A DNA stretch of 59,700 nt from Sphingomonas sp. Root720 (GTDB lineage Bacteria > Pseudomonadota > Alphaproteobacteria > Sphingomonadales > Sphingomonadaceae), in the NCBI RefSeq assembly GCF_001428605.1, contig NZ_LMID01000011.1, positions 636,712-696,411 of the forward strand. The letters run 5' to 3'. Position numbers and translations under genes: made by a program. Positions 1-7,712 of the stretch are shown piece after piece; the stretch's first letter is position 1; each line of letters opens with the position of its first letter. Below the pieces are notes generated by a model. That model was not told where the DNA came from. It ran no database searches and saw only the letters and a list, made by a program, of their open reading frames with translations.

Positions 1-81
1 CGTCCGCTGGTCGACACCGCCGATGGCGTCCGCGAACCGCAGAACCGTCGCGTCGAAATCACCTTCGGCGCCGGCATGTAA
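1..81 (+). CDS. OmpA-family protein, C-terminal end (partial)
   Basis: Only the last 26 codons are in the window, read in frame from base 1 to the TAA at 79-81. The residues (DGVREPQNRRVEITFG near the end) match the C-terminal end of the OmpA/MotB peptidoglycan-binding domain, whose NRRVEI signature is highly conserved. The protein would sit in the outer membrane or be anchored to peptidoglycan. An intrinsic terminator follows 40 bases later. The rest of the gene lies to the left of the window, so its full architecture is unknown. Confidence 0.75.
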   Translation, partial: RPLVDTADGVREPQNRRVEITFGAGM

Positions 82-120
82 GCGGCGATGTCATCGATCC
101 GTCGATGACGCGAGAATTGG

Positions 121-150
121 GGTCGGCCTTCGGGCCGGCCCTTTTTCTTT
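121..150 (+). terminator. Intrinsic terminator after the OmpA-type gene
   Basis: An 8-bp GC-rich stem (121-128 with 133-140, one G-T pair) closes a TTCG loop and is followed by a T-rich run (142-150). This is a textbook rho-independent terminator. It ends the plus-strand OmpA-type transcript before the convergent catabolic operon. Confidence 0.8.
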
Positions 151-194
151 CCACCCGGCGGCGGCGTACTCCGGAGCCCGATCGCGGAGGCTTT

Positions 195-1346
195 TCAGAT
201 CGTCGCGGTGGATCCCAGGATCACCGTCGCCTGGCTCGACAGCACGCCGCCATTGCCATGGGCGAGGGCGATCTCGACATCGGCGATCTGGTTGGCCGCC
301 TGGCCTCGGACCTGCCGCGCCGCCTCGACGATCGCGAACAGGCCGTACATGCCGGGGTGGCAGCAGGACAGCCCGCCGCCATTGGTGTTCACCGGCAGCC
401 GCCCGCCCGGCCCGATCGCGCCGTCCTCGACGAAGCGTCCGCCTTCGCCTTTGGGGCAGAAGCCGAGATCCTCGAGGAACAGGATCGTGTTGATCGTGAA
501 GGCGTCGTAGAGCTGGACGACGTCGACATCGCCGGGCGCGATTCCCGCCATCGCATAGGCGCGCGGACCGGACTCGGCGGCGGCGGTGGTCGTCAGATCG
601 GCCATCTGCGAGATCGCGTTGTGCCATGTCGCGGCGGCGGCGGCGAGCACCGGGACGGGCGGCACCGGGCAGTCGCGCGCGCGGTCGGTTCGCGTCATCA
701 CGATCGCGGCGGCGCCGTCGGTGACGAGGCAGCAATCCTTGACCGAGATCGGGCTCGACAGCATCCGCGCGGCCAGCACCTCGTCGATGCCGAGAGGCCC
801 CTTGGCGAAGGCCTCGGCATTGGTGTTCGCCCAGGCGCGCGCCGCGACCGCGACCTCGGCCAGCTGGCGGCGCGTCGTGCCGAACTCGTGGAAGTGGCGC
901 GACGCCGCCAGCGCATAGGAGGAGACGGGGAAGAGCGGCTTGTAGGGCGCCTCCCAGCCATTGCTGCCGACCGGGGTCGACAGCTTGCCGCCCGCGCTGC
1001 GCTGGTTCGACCCATAGGCGATCAGCGCGGTGTCGATATAGCCCGCCGCCAGCATCGTCGCGGCGGTCGCGACATGGCTCATGAAGGCCGAGCCGCCGGT
1101 GCGGTTGCAATCGGTGAAACGCGGCGAGAGGCCGAGATATTCGGCGAAGCTCAGCCCGGCGAGGATATCGTCGGGCAGGCAGATGAACAGCGCATCCACC
1201 TCCCCCATCCGCATCCCCGCATCGGCGATCGCGAGCTGCCCGGCCCGGGCGGCCATCTCCAGCGTCGTCCAGCCGGGGCATTCGCCCACACCGAAGGTGG
1301 CGACGCCGGCGATCGCGGTGGCCGCGCGCGGAAAGCTGCCGCCCAT
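195..1346 (-). CDS. Thiolase-like protein (SCP2/Ltp2-type)
   Basis: A protein of 383 residues with a thiolase-superfamily fold. The C-terminal signature NTNGGGLSCCHPGMYG corresponds to the thiolase N-x-x-GG...GHP motif and keeps its His. At the nucleophile position, where thiolases have C-A-S-G-G, it reads N-R-T-G-G (Asn81; Cys80 is one residue off). Loss of this Cys is known in Ltp2-type enzymes, which act as retro-aldolases on side-chain acyl-CoAs together with a DUF35 partner. The start is the ATG at 1346, two bases after the stop of the upstream DUF35 gene; a longer reading frame upstream would overlap that gene. It is the last gene of the CaiB-DUF35-thiolase operon. Thiolase, aldolase or acyl-transfer activity cannot be settled from sequence. 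Confidence 0.85.
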   Translation of the reverse strand: MGGSFPRAATAIAGVATFGVGECPGWTTLEMAARAGQLAIADAGMRMGEVDALFICLPDDILAGLSFAEYLGLSPRFTDCNRTGGSAFMSHVATAATMLAAGYIDTALIAYGSNQRSAGGKLSTPVGSNGWEAPYKPLFPVSSYALAASRHFHEFGTTRRQLAEVAVAARAWANTNAEAFAKGPLGIDEVLAARMLSSPISVKDCCLVTDGAAAIVMTRTDRARDCPVPPVPVLAAAAATWHNAISQMADLTTTAAAESGPRAYAMAGIAPGDVDVVQLYDAFTINTILFLEDLGFCPKGEGGRFVEDGAIGPGGRLPVNTNGGGLSCCHPGMYGLFAIVEAARQVRGQAANQIADVEIALAHGNGGVLSSQATVILGSTATI

Positions 1347-1348
1347 GG

Positions 1349-1723
1349 TCAGGCCGCCGCGTCGAACAGGAGCAGCGCCGCGCCGTCGCGCTCGCCGATC
1401 CGCGCCCGCACCCTCAGCCCGATCGCGATATCCCCGGCGGCGATCCCCTCGACCTCGCTCATCAGCCGGACATCTTCGTCGAGATCGACCAGCACGATGG
1501 CACGGGGCGTCTCGGGCGGCTTCGGGTGGATCACGGTGACGGCGTGGACGGTGCCCATGCCGCTCGCCTCGATCCAGTCCCATTCGGCGTCGCCGCTGCC
1601 CGGCTCCATCAGCCGAGGCGGGAAGAAGACGGTGCCGCTGGCGCGGGCGCGCTGAAGCAGGAAGCGGCCGTCGGCGAGCGCCGCGCGCCAGTGGCGCTCG
1701 GGGCCGGTCTCGCCTCCGCTCAT
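1349..1723 (-). CDS. DUF35 OB-fold acyl-CoA-associated protein lacking zinc cysteines
   Basis: A 124-residue protein of the DUF35 family (rubredoxin-like zinc ribbon followed by an OB fold). It normally forms a complex with a thiolase-like partner, and here its neighbour is one. The ribbon region keeps the family spacing (LLQRARASGTVFFPPRL, then EPGSGDAEWDWIEASG), but all four expected Cys positions are Ala, Ser, Glu and Ser, so it should not bind zinc. The OB-fold half, including GMGTVHAVTVIH, looks intact. Its ATG overlaps the stop of the CoA-transferase gene in an ATGA (1720-1723), so translation is probably coupled. It likely scaffolds or channels substrate to the thiolase-like protein. 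Confidence 0.85.
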   Translation of the reverse strand: MSGGETGPERHWRAALADGRFLLQRARASGTVFFPPRLMEPGSGDAEWDWIEASGMGTVHAVTVIHPKPPETPRAIVLVDLDEDVRLMSEVEGIAAGDIAIGLRVRARIGERDGAALLLFDAAA

Positions 1724-2925
1724 GCCGGCACCCGGTTGGCGCCGGCGATCAGGCCGTCGATCGCCGCCGCGTCGAAGCCGGCTTCCTCCAGGATCGCGCG
1801 GCTGTCGGCGCCCAGCGCCGGGCCGGGATCGCCGATCGCGCCCGGCGTCGCGGAAAAGCTCGTCGGGATGCCGGGGAAGCGCAGCTTGCCGAACTCGCTG
1901 TCGCGCTCGTTCCAGAAGCCGGTCGCCTCGAGATGTTCGTCGTGGAGCAGATCGGTCGGGGTCGCGATCGCCATCGCCGGAACCTCGGCGACGCGGAACA
2001 GGTCGAGCCATTCGGCGGTGGTGCGTTCCTCGATCACCTCGGCCAGCCTGTGCAGGACCGTGCCGATATTCTGGGTACGGCTGCGCATCGACGCGAACAT
2101 CGGATCGCGCGTCCATTCGGGATCGCCGATCGCGTGGAAGAAGTTCCGCCAATGCTTGTCGTTGTAGATCATCACGCCGATATGGCCGTCCTTCGTCTTG
2201 TACGGGCGGCGGGCGGCGGCGGTGACGCGTGGATATTCGGGCGGCCCCTGCGGCGGATCGAACAGCGACCCGCACAGATGCTCGATCATCGTGAAGGAGA
2301 CCAGCGTCTCGAACATCGGCACCTCGACCTCCTGGCCCAGGCCGGTGCGTTCGCGGGCGAACAGCGCCGCGATGATCGCATAGAGACCGGTCAGCCCGGT
2401 CACCTTGTCGGCGACGACGGTGGCCAGATAGGTCGGCTCGCCGCCCGACAGCCGCGCCTGCAGGTCGACCAGGCCCGACGCCGCCTGGACGATGTCGTCA
2501 TAGGCGGGATAGTCGCGATAGGGGCCGTTCCGCGCGAAGCCGTAGAGGTTGGTGTAGATCAGCCCCGGATTGACGTCCTTGAGCGACGCATAGTCGAGCC
2601 CGAGCCGCGCGATCGCGCCGGGCCGCATCGAATGGACGAACACGTCGGCGCCCTCGACCAGCCTGACCAGCGCCGCGCGCGCCTCGGGCTGCTTGAGGTC
2701 GAGCGCCAGGCTGCGCTTGCCACGATTGACGTTCAGGAACATGCCGCCGCGCGTCGCGTCGGGGCCGGGCGGCAGATAGCGGGTGGTGTCGCCGTCGGGA
2801 CTCTCGACCTTTATCACGTCGGCACCCAGATCGGCCATGATCTGCGTGGCATAAGGGCCCATCAGCACGCTGGTGCAGTCGATCACCCGGACGCCGGCCA
2901 GCGGTCCCTGCAGGCGGCCGCTCAT
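1720..2925 (-). CDS. CaiB/BaiF family CoA-transferase
   Basis: A protein of 401 residues with the complete class III CoA-transferase fold. The N-terminal part has GPLAGVRVIDCT and the nucleotide-loop region VIKVESPDGDTTR. The expected catalytic Asp lies in PAYDDIVQAASG (about residues 140-151). Such enzymes move CoA between carboxylic acids, or act as acyl-CoA racemases. The start at 2925 is supported by an AAGGGGG ribosome site about 8 bases upstream; an ATG further upstream is in another frame. It is the first gene of a three-gene operon and is divergent from the ThuA-like gene. Its position suggests it activates the acid used by the thiolase-like/DUF35 pair. The substrate is unknown. Confidence 0.9.
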   Translation of the reverse strand: MSGRLQGPLAGVRVIDCTSVLMGPYATQIMADLGADVIKVESPDGDTTRYLPPGPDATRGGMFLNVNRGKRSLALDLKQPEARAALVRLVEGADVFVHSMRPGAIARLGLDYASLKDVNPGLIYTNLYGFARNGPYRDYPAYDDIVQAASGLVDLQARLSGGEPTYLATVVADKVTGLTGLYAIIAALFARERTGLGQEVEVPMFETLVSFTMIEHLCGSLFDPPQGPPEYPRVTAAARRPYKTKDGHIGVMIYNDKHWRNFFHAIGDPEWTRDPMFASMRSRTQNIGTVLHRLAEVIEERTTAEWLDLFRVAEVPAMAIATPTDLLHDEHLEATGFWNERDSEFGKLRFPGIPTSFSATPGAIGDPGPALGADSRAILEEAGFDAAAIDGLIAGANRVPA

Positions 2926-2996
2926 GCGACATGCCCCCTTGCCAGCATCGGCGGGGGGCATAGCCTCATGCGCATGCACATGTGGGAGGCGAGGGC

Positions 2997-3728
2997 ATGA
3001 AGGCTCATCTGATCGCGGCGGGAAAATTTCATGACATCGACTTTGCACGTCTCGAGTTGCTGAAGCTGCTGGCGGAACTGCCCGAGGTCCGGACCTCGGT
3101 GGCGTCGGACTATGGCGACCTCGCGAGCCTCGCCGCGGCGGACCTGCTGATCACCTACACCTGCGACCTGCTGCCCGATGCGGTGCAGACCGAGGCGGTC
3201 GCCGCGTTCCTGGCGCGGGGCGGACGCTGGCTGGCGCTGCACGGCACCAACGCGACGTTGCGCTTCGGTTCTGACGGTGTGGTCGACACGCCCGATGCGG
3301 CCCCGGTCTTCACCGGCCTGCTCGGGACGCGTTTCGCCGGCCATCCGCCGATCGCGCCGTTCAAGGTCTCCGTGACGCGCGGCGACCATGTCATGACCGC
3401 AGGCCTGCGCGATTTCCGCGTCGAGGACGAACTCTACCTGACTCACCGCACCGCCGCTATCGACGTGCTGCTGCACACCAGCTTCACCGGCTCCTGCCCC
3501 GAGTTCCGGGACTCGGAGTGGGACGAACCGCAGGTGCCGGTGCTCTATGAGCGGCGGGTGGGCGATGGTGCGATCCTCTACCTCACGCTCGGCCATTGCC
3601 GAGGCCATTATGATCTGCGCCCGCTGGCCGATTTCTGGCCGCATCCCCAACGCTGCTCGTGGAATTACCCGGTCTTCGCCGAGCTGCTCCGCCGAGGCAT
3701 TCGCTGGGGCCTTCCGCAAACGGGCTAG
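2997..3728 (+). CDS. ThuA-like domain protein
   Basis: A protein of 243 residues that resembles the ThuA-like (trehalose-utilisation, glutamine-amidotransferase-like) fold. It has a Rossmann-like N-terminal half (DLLITYTCDLLPDA), then FLARGGRWLALHGTN, and later GHPPIAPFKVSV and FRVEDELYLTHR. In this family the domain lacks the amidotransferase catalytic triad and is linked to sugar or small-metabolite metabolism. The ATG at 2997 is preceded by GGGAGG about 8 bases away; a GTG at 2982 is in frame but has no site. It is divergent from the CoA-transferase gene. Its stop overlaps that of tetR in a shared CTAG (3725-3728). Its role here is unknown. Confidence 0.8.
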   Translation: MKAHLIAAGKFHDIDFARLELLKLLAELPEVRTSVASDYGDLASLAAADLLITYTCDLLPDAVQTEAVAAFLARGGRWLALHGTNATLRFGSDGVVDTPDAAPVFTGLLGTRFAGHPPIAPFKVSVTRGDHVMTAGLRDFRVEDELYLTHRTAAIDVLLHTSFTGSCPEFRDSEWDEPQVPVLYERRVGDGAILYLTLGHCRGHYDLRPLADFWPHPQRCSWNYPVFAELLRRGIRWGLPQTG

Positions 3729-4387
3729 GCCTTGGACAGGTTCGGGTTCATCGCCCGGATCTGGTCCTCGAGCAGGGCGAGCATCGGCTCGACCATCGCC
3801 TCGGCCATCGCCCCGGTCAGCACGTTGATCGCCATGCCTTCCAGCATGGTCTGCGACAGCGTCATGGCGAGGTCGAAGCGTTCGCGATTGCCCTGCCATT
3901 CGGGGAAGAGCGCGACCGCCTGCGCGTTGAAGCGCTCGCGATACTCGACCTGCAGCGGCTGCAGGATCTTGGCGAGATCGGCATGGGTGCGCGCGGCCAG
4001 CGCGAGTTCGTGGAAGGCGATGAAGGCGGGCTTCTGGACCTGCCGCCAATAGGCGCGGACCAGCGCGTCGACGTCGTGGTTCTCCGTGTCGGCCGCGCGG
4101 CGGAAGGCGCGCAGGCGCTTCTCGTGCAGCTCGACGATCGCCGCCTTGATCAGCGCGGAACCGTTCTCGAAATGGTGGAGCATCGCGCCGCGCGACAGGC
4201 CCGCCTCGGCGGCGACCTGCGGGGTGGTGGTATTGGCATAGCCGACTTTCACGATGCAGCGGATGGTCGCGTCAATCAGCCTGGCGCGCGTCTGCGCGCT
4301 CTTCAGCGACTGCTGGGTCTGGCCGCCCTGGCCGCGTTCGCGCGGCTGGCGGGCGGGGGAACCGGAACGTACAGCTGCCAACGCCAT
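3725..4387 (-). CDS. TetR-family transcriptional regulator
   Basis: A protein of 220 residues with an N-terminal TetR DNA-binding domain: SAQTRARLIDATIRCIVKVGYANTTTPQVAAEAGLSRGAMLHHF, with the helix-turn-helix at about residues 52-72. The C-terminal half is an all-helical ligand and dimer domain. The ATG at 4387 is chosen because AAGGA lies about 7 bases upstream; a TTG nine codons earlier (4414) lies inside the operator. The 18-bp near-palindrome at 4409-4426 is 22 bases upstream of the ATG, which points to autoregulation. A second copy (4513) faces the SDR operon. Further copies at 12837, 12937 and 19134 suggest it controls the whole 4.4-21.9 kb set. The ligand is unknown. Confidence 0.9.
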   Translation of the reverse strand: MALAAVRSGSPARQPRERGQGGQTQQSLKSAQTRARLIDATIRCIVKVGYANTTTPQVAAEAGLSRGAMLHHFENGSALIKAAIVELHEKRLRAFRRAADTENHDVDALVRAYWRQVQKPAFIAFHELALAARTHADLAKILQPLQVEYRERFNAQAVALFPEWQGNRERFDLAMTLSQTMLEGMAINVLTGAMAEAMVEPMLALLEDQIRAMNPNLSKA

Positions 4388-4408
4388 GAACTTCGATCCT
4401 TGCTCAAG

Positions 4409-4426
4409 AAACAATCATGTTTGTTT
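4409..4426. promoter_or_regulatory. Operator site A (putative TetR box)
   Basis: AAACAATCATGTTTGTTT: 6-bp arms AAACAA/TTGTTT are perfect inverted repeats around TCATGT, so 8 of 9 base pairs are symmetric. It lies just upstream of the tetR start. It shares AAACA, CATG, TG and TT at fixed positions with four other sites in the window. Binding by the neighbouring TetR protein is inferred. Confidence 0.75.
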
Positions 4427-4512
4427 TTCATAGGGGCTGTCAAGCAGCCTTTGCAGCCTGTCCATAGCACAGCGGACACCCGATGATATGCCGATAGTTC
4501 GCCCCGAATAAA

Positions 4513-4530
4513 AAACATTCATGCATGTTT
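4513..4530. promoter_or_regulatory. Operator site B (putative TetR box)
   Basis: AAACATTCATGCATGTTT: a near-perfect 18-bp palindrome (only the pair flanking CATG mismatches), extended by one A/T pair on each side. It lies 76 bases upstream of the SDR start and 104 bases from site A in the tetR/SDR divergent region. The same motif family occurs at 12837, 12937 and 19134. Confidence 0.75.
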
Positions 4531-4606
4531 TCATCTTGCTCCGGTCGTGGAGGCGGTGCAGAAGAAGGGGGAGGCCGGGGACCCGGCGACAGGCGGAGAG
4601 GTGAAG

Positions 4607-5368
4607 GTGGATCTCGGTTTGCAGGGCAAGAAGGCGATCGTCGTCGGCGCCGCGCGCGGCATCGGCATGGCGGTGGCGGAGACGCTCGCGCGCGAGGGTT
4701 GCGACCTGGCGATCACGGCCCGGTCCGAGGACGGCGTCAAGGATGCGGTGGCGAGCCTCAAGCGCTACGGCACCAAGGTCGTCGGCAAGGCCGCGAATGT
4801 GAAGAAGGCCGACGATTACAAGGCATGGCTGGCCTGGGCGGTCGAGGCGCTCGAAGGGTGCGACATCCTGATCCCGATCACTTCGGCCGGCGGTGGCCTG
4901 GGCAGCGAGAAATATTGGAACAACGCCTTCGAGGTCGACGTGATGGGCCCGGTGCGCGCGGTCGACGCGGTGCTGCCGACCATGACCGAGCAGAAGTCGG
5001 GTTCGATCGTGCTGATCGCCACCACTTCGGCCGGCGAGGCGATGGGCGGTCCGCAGCCCTACAACGCGATGAAGGCCTCGCTCGTCACCTGGGGCAAGCA
5101 GCTCGCGCTGTTCCACGGCAAGGACGGCATCCGCGTCAATGTCGTCTCCCCCGGCCCGGTCGAGTTCGAGGGCGGCAATTGGGACATGATCAAGGGCACG
5201 ATGGAGAAATTCTACCAGTCGCAGCTGCGCCAGCAGCCCGCCGGCCGGCTCGGTACGCCCGAGGAGATCGCCCGCTGCGTCGTCTTCCTCGCCAGCCCGG
5301 CGGCGAGCTGGTGCAACGGATCGCACCTCGTCGTCGACGGTGCATTCACCAACCGGACGCATTTCTGA
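4607..5368 (+). CDS. SDR-family oxidoreductase
   Basis: A classical short-chain dehydrogenase of 253 residues from the GTG at 4607. It has the cofactor motif GAARGIG (14-20), a catalytic Ser in IVLIATTSAG (about 141) and Tyr152-x-x-x-Lys156 (YNAMK). It ends with FLASPAASWCNGSHLVVDG, typical of the family. GTG 4607 is preferred because GGAGAGG lies 5 bases upstream and the family usually starts a few residues before the first strand. An in-frame GTG at 4547 would add 20 residues with no family match. It is the first gene of the SDR-Rieske-E1alpha-E1beta-E2 operon behind operator B. It probably oxidises an alcohol or dihydrodiol made by a Rieske oxygenase. Confidence 0.88.
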   Translation: MDLGLQGKKAIVVGAARGIGMAVAETLAREGCDLAITARSEDGVKDAVASLKRYGTKVVGKAANVKKADDYKAWLAWAVEALEGCDILIPITSAGGGLGSEKYWNNAFEVDVMGPVRAVDAVLPTMTEQKSGSIVLIATTSAGEAMGGPQPYNAMKASLVTWGKQLALFHGKDGIRVNVVSPGPVEFEGGNWDMIKGTMEKFYQSQLRQQPAGRLGTPEEIARCVVFLASPAASWCNGSHLVVDGAFTNRTHF

Positions 5369-5381
5369 GGGGCCGCGCGCG

Positions 5382-6713
5382 ATGGACGTGAAGCGCAAGG
5401 TCGACGTGATCCGGGTCAATCCGCAGGACTGGCCCGACGGCACGCCCGCGTGGAAGGCCGAGGATCCCGACCTCGGCTACGACGTCATCCCGGCAGGCCG
5501 CTACACCTCGGCCGAGTTCATGAAGCTCGAATGGGACCGGGTGTGGACCAAGGTCTGGCTGCTCGGCGGCCGATCCTGCGACATCCGGGAGCCGGGGGAT
5601 TACATCTGCACCGACATCGGCAAGGAGAGCGTGCTGATCGTCCGCCAGCAGGACGGGTCGGTCCGCGCCTTTCCCAATGTCTGCCTCCATCGCGGCAACA
5701 AGTTGCGGCCCGAAGGTCTCGGCAATGCCGAGGACTTCCGGTGCATGTACCATCACTGGACCTATGGCCTCGACGGCTGCATCACCCGCATCCCGGATCT
5801 CGACACCTTCCCGCAGGGCGGGCCTCCGGGGATGAAGCTGCCCTCCTATCCGTGCGAGGAATGGGGCAGCTTCGTCTGGTTCTCGCTCAACCCCGACGTC
5901 GGGCCGCTCGCCGATTTCCTGGCGCCGATGCAGCAGCATCTCGACCCCTATCATATCGAGCGGATGGCCTGGACCCGCGACGTCACCGTCGAATGGGACT
6001 GCAACTGGAAGGCCAGCGTCGACGCCTTCAGTGAGGTCTATCACGTCCAGGGCATCCATCCGCAGCTGCAATGGTATCTCGACGACACCAACGCGCAGAT
6101 CGACGTCTACGAACGGCACAGCCGCTACCTCGTCCCCTTCGCCTGCGTGTCGGGCCGGGTCGCGCTGCCCTCGTCGATCCCGCCGGCGATCTACGAGATC
6201 ATGGTCAAGGCGGGCATGGATCCGGCCGACTATGAAGGCCGGGTCAGCGACATCCGCCGCGACGTCCAGCTGTTCAAGCGCGAGCATGGTGCTGCGCAGG
6301 GCAAGGATTATTCGCGGCTCAACGACGACCAGCTGACCGACGACTATCATTACACGATCTTCCCGAACGTCTCGCTCAACGTCCATGCCGACGACGTGAT
6401 GATGTTCCGGCAGCGGCCGCATCCGACCGATCCTGACAAGATGTTGTACGACATCTGGATGCTCGAGCTGGTGCCCGAGGGCGAGGAATGGCCCGAGCGT
6501 CCGAAGCACAGGCAGTTCAAGCATGGCGACCGCTCGATCGGGCAGGTGCTCGATCAGGACGCCTTCAACCTGCCGACGGTGCAGAAGGGCATGCACAGCG
6601 ATGCCTTCCCCGGCCTCTGGGTCGGCGACCAGGAACTCCGCATCCGGCACTTCCACAAGGTGCTGGACGACTATGTCTATGGCCCGGGTGGCAAGACGCC
6701 GAACGACCTCTGA
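5382..6713 (+). CDS. Rieske non-heme iron oxygenase, alpha subunit
   Basis: A protein of 443 residues. The Rieske [2Fe-2S] ligands are C101-x-H103 and C121-x-x-H124 (CLHRGN ... CMYHHW). The catalytic domain shows D215-A-F-S-E-V-Y-H222-x4-H227, giving the bridging Asp and two mononuclear-iron His. It hydroxylates or demethylates an aromatic or related substrate with O2 and electrons from a ferredoxin system. No beta-subunit, ferredoxin or reductase gene is adjacent. It starts 13 bases after the SDR stop and is followed after 10 bases by E1alpha, so it belongs to this operon. It is distant from the tandem Rieske pair at 19.2-21.9 kb (different N terminus, CMYHHW instead of CPFHSW), so a different step is likely. 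Confidence 0.92.
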   Translation: MDVKRKVDVIRVNPQDWPDGTPAWKAEDPDLGYDVIPAGRYTSAEFMKLEWDRVWTKVWLLGGRSCDIREPGDYICTDIGKESVLIVRQQDGSVRAFPNVCLHRGNKLRPEGLGNAEDFRCMYHHWTYGLDGCITRIPDLDTFPQGGPPGMKLPSYPCEEWGSFVWFSLNPDVGPLADFLAPMQQHLDPYHIERMAWTRDVTVEWDCNWKASVDAFSEVYHVQGIHPQLQWYLDDTNAQIDVYERHSRYLVPFACVSGRVALPSSIPPAIYEIMVKAGMDPADYEGRVSDIRRDVQLFKREHGAAQGKDYSRLNDDQLTDDYHYTIFPNVSLNVHADDVMMFRQRPHPTDPDKMLYDIWMLELVPEGEEWPERPKHRQFKHGDRSIGQVLDQDAFNLPTVQKGMHSDAFPGLWVGDQELRIRHFHKVLDDYVYGPGGKTPNDL

Positions 6714-6723
6714 GGAAATGACG

Positions 6724-7698
6724 ATGCAACTGAGCCGCGAGGATCTGATCGGCGCCTATCGCCGCATGGCCACGATCCGCCAGTTCGAGGAACGCCTGCA
6801 CGAAGAGATCAAGTCAGGCGAGATCGCCGGTTTCACCCATCTCTATGCGGGACAGGAGGCGGTCGCGGTCGGAATCTGCGACCAGCTCACCATCGAGGAC
6901 AAGATCGTCTCGACCCACCGGGGCCACGGCCATTGCATCGCCAAGGGCTGCGACGTGAAGGGGATGATGCAGGAGATCTTCGGCCGCGCCGGCGGCACCT
7001 GCAAGGGTCGCGGCGGATCGATGCACATTGCCGACCTGTCGATCGGCATGCTCGGCGCCAACGGCATCGTCGGCGGCGGCGCGCCGCAGGCGGTGGGCGC
7101 CGCGCTGGCGGCAAAGCTCGACAAGAAGGGCCGGGTGGCGATCGCCTTCTCGGGCGACGGCGCCTGTAACCAGGGCACCACCTTCGAGGCGATGAACATG
7201 GCCGTCGTCACGAAGGCACCCGCGATCTTCGTGTTCGAGAACAACCATTATTCGGAGCATACCGGGGTCGACTATGCGGTCGGCACCGCCAAGGACATCG
7301 CCAGCCGCGCCGAAGCCTTCGGGATGAAGGCCTGGCGCGCCAACGGCTGCGACTATTTCGATACCTATGAGGCGATGCGCGAGCTGCTCGACTATGTCCG
7401 CGCGGGGAACGGCCCGGCGGCGATCGAGCTCGATACCGAGCGCTTCTTCGGCCATTTCGAGGGCGATCCGCAGCGCTATCGCGGCAAGGGCGAACTCGAC
7501 CGCATCCGCGAGGAGCGCGACTGCCTGAAGGCGTTCCGCGCGAAAGTCGCCGAAGCCAAGCTGCTCGACCTCGCCGAACTCGACGCGGTCGATGCCCAGG
7601 TAGCCCAGCTGATCGAGGCGTCGGTGGTCGAGGCCCGCGCCGCGCCCGCGCCCGATCCGGCGACGGTCGCCGACGATGTCTATGTCGATTATTACTGA
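6724..7698 (+). CDS. 2-oxoacid dehydrogenase E1 component, alpha subunit
   Basis: A thiamine-diphosphate-dependent dehydrogenase alpha subunit of 324 residues, like acetoin or pyruvate dehydrogenase E1alpha. The ThDP/Mg motif is GDG (144-146) with NN at 173-174. The N-terminal part has the typical HLYAGQEAVAVG and STHRGHGHCIAKG. The ATG at 6724 is chosen over that at 6718 because TGAGGA sits 7 bases before it. It forms a heterotetramer with the beta subunit encoded next and decarboxylates a 2-oxo acid (or cleaves an acetoin-like compound), passing the acyl group to E2. Co-transcription with a Rieske oxygenase suggests a catabolic rather than a central role. The substrate is not predictable. 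Confidence 0.92.
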   Translation: MQLSREDLIGAYRRMATIRQFEERLHEEIKSGEIAGFTHLYAGQEAVAVGICDQLTIEDKIVSTHRGHGHCIAKGCDVKGMMQEIFGRAGGTCKGRGGSMHIADLSIGMLGANGIVGGGAPQAVGAALAAKLDKKGRVAIAFSGDGACNQGTTFEAMNMAVVTKAPAIFVFENNHYSEHTGVDYAVGTAKDIASRAEAFGMKAWRANGCDYFDTYEAMRELLDYVRAGNGPAAIELDTERFFGHFEGDPQRYRGKGELDRIREERDCLKAFRAKVAEAKLLDLAELDAVDAQVAQLIEASVVEARAAPAPDPATVADDVYVDYY

Positions 7699-7712
7699 AG
7701 GGGGCCGCTGAC

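Noticed and set aside
2961-2983. CATGCGCATG and neighbouring CATG-rich sequence in the CoA-transferase/ThuA divergent region as a sixth TetR box
   Set aside because: It contains CATG but lacks the AAACA and TG-TT parts that all five accepted sites share.
4547-4606. Longer N terminus of the SDR from GTG 4547
   Set aside because: The extra 20 residues (KKGEAGDPATGG and so on) do not resemble the family, and the better ribosome site precedes GTG 4607.
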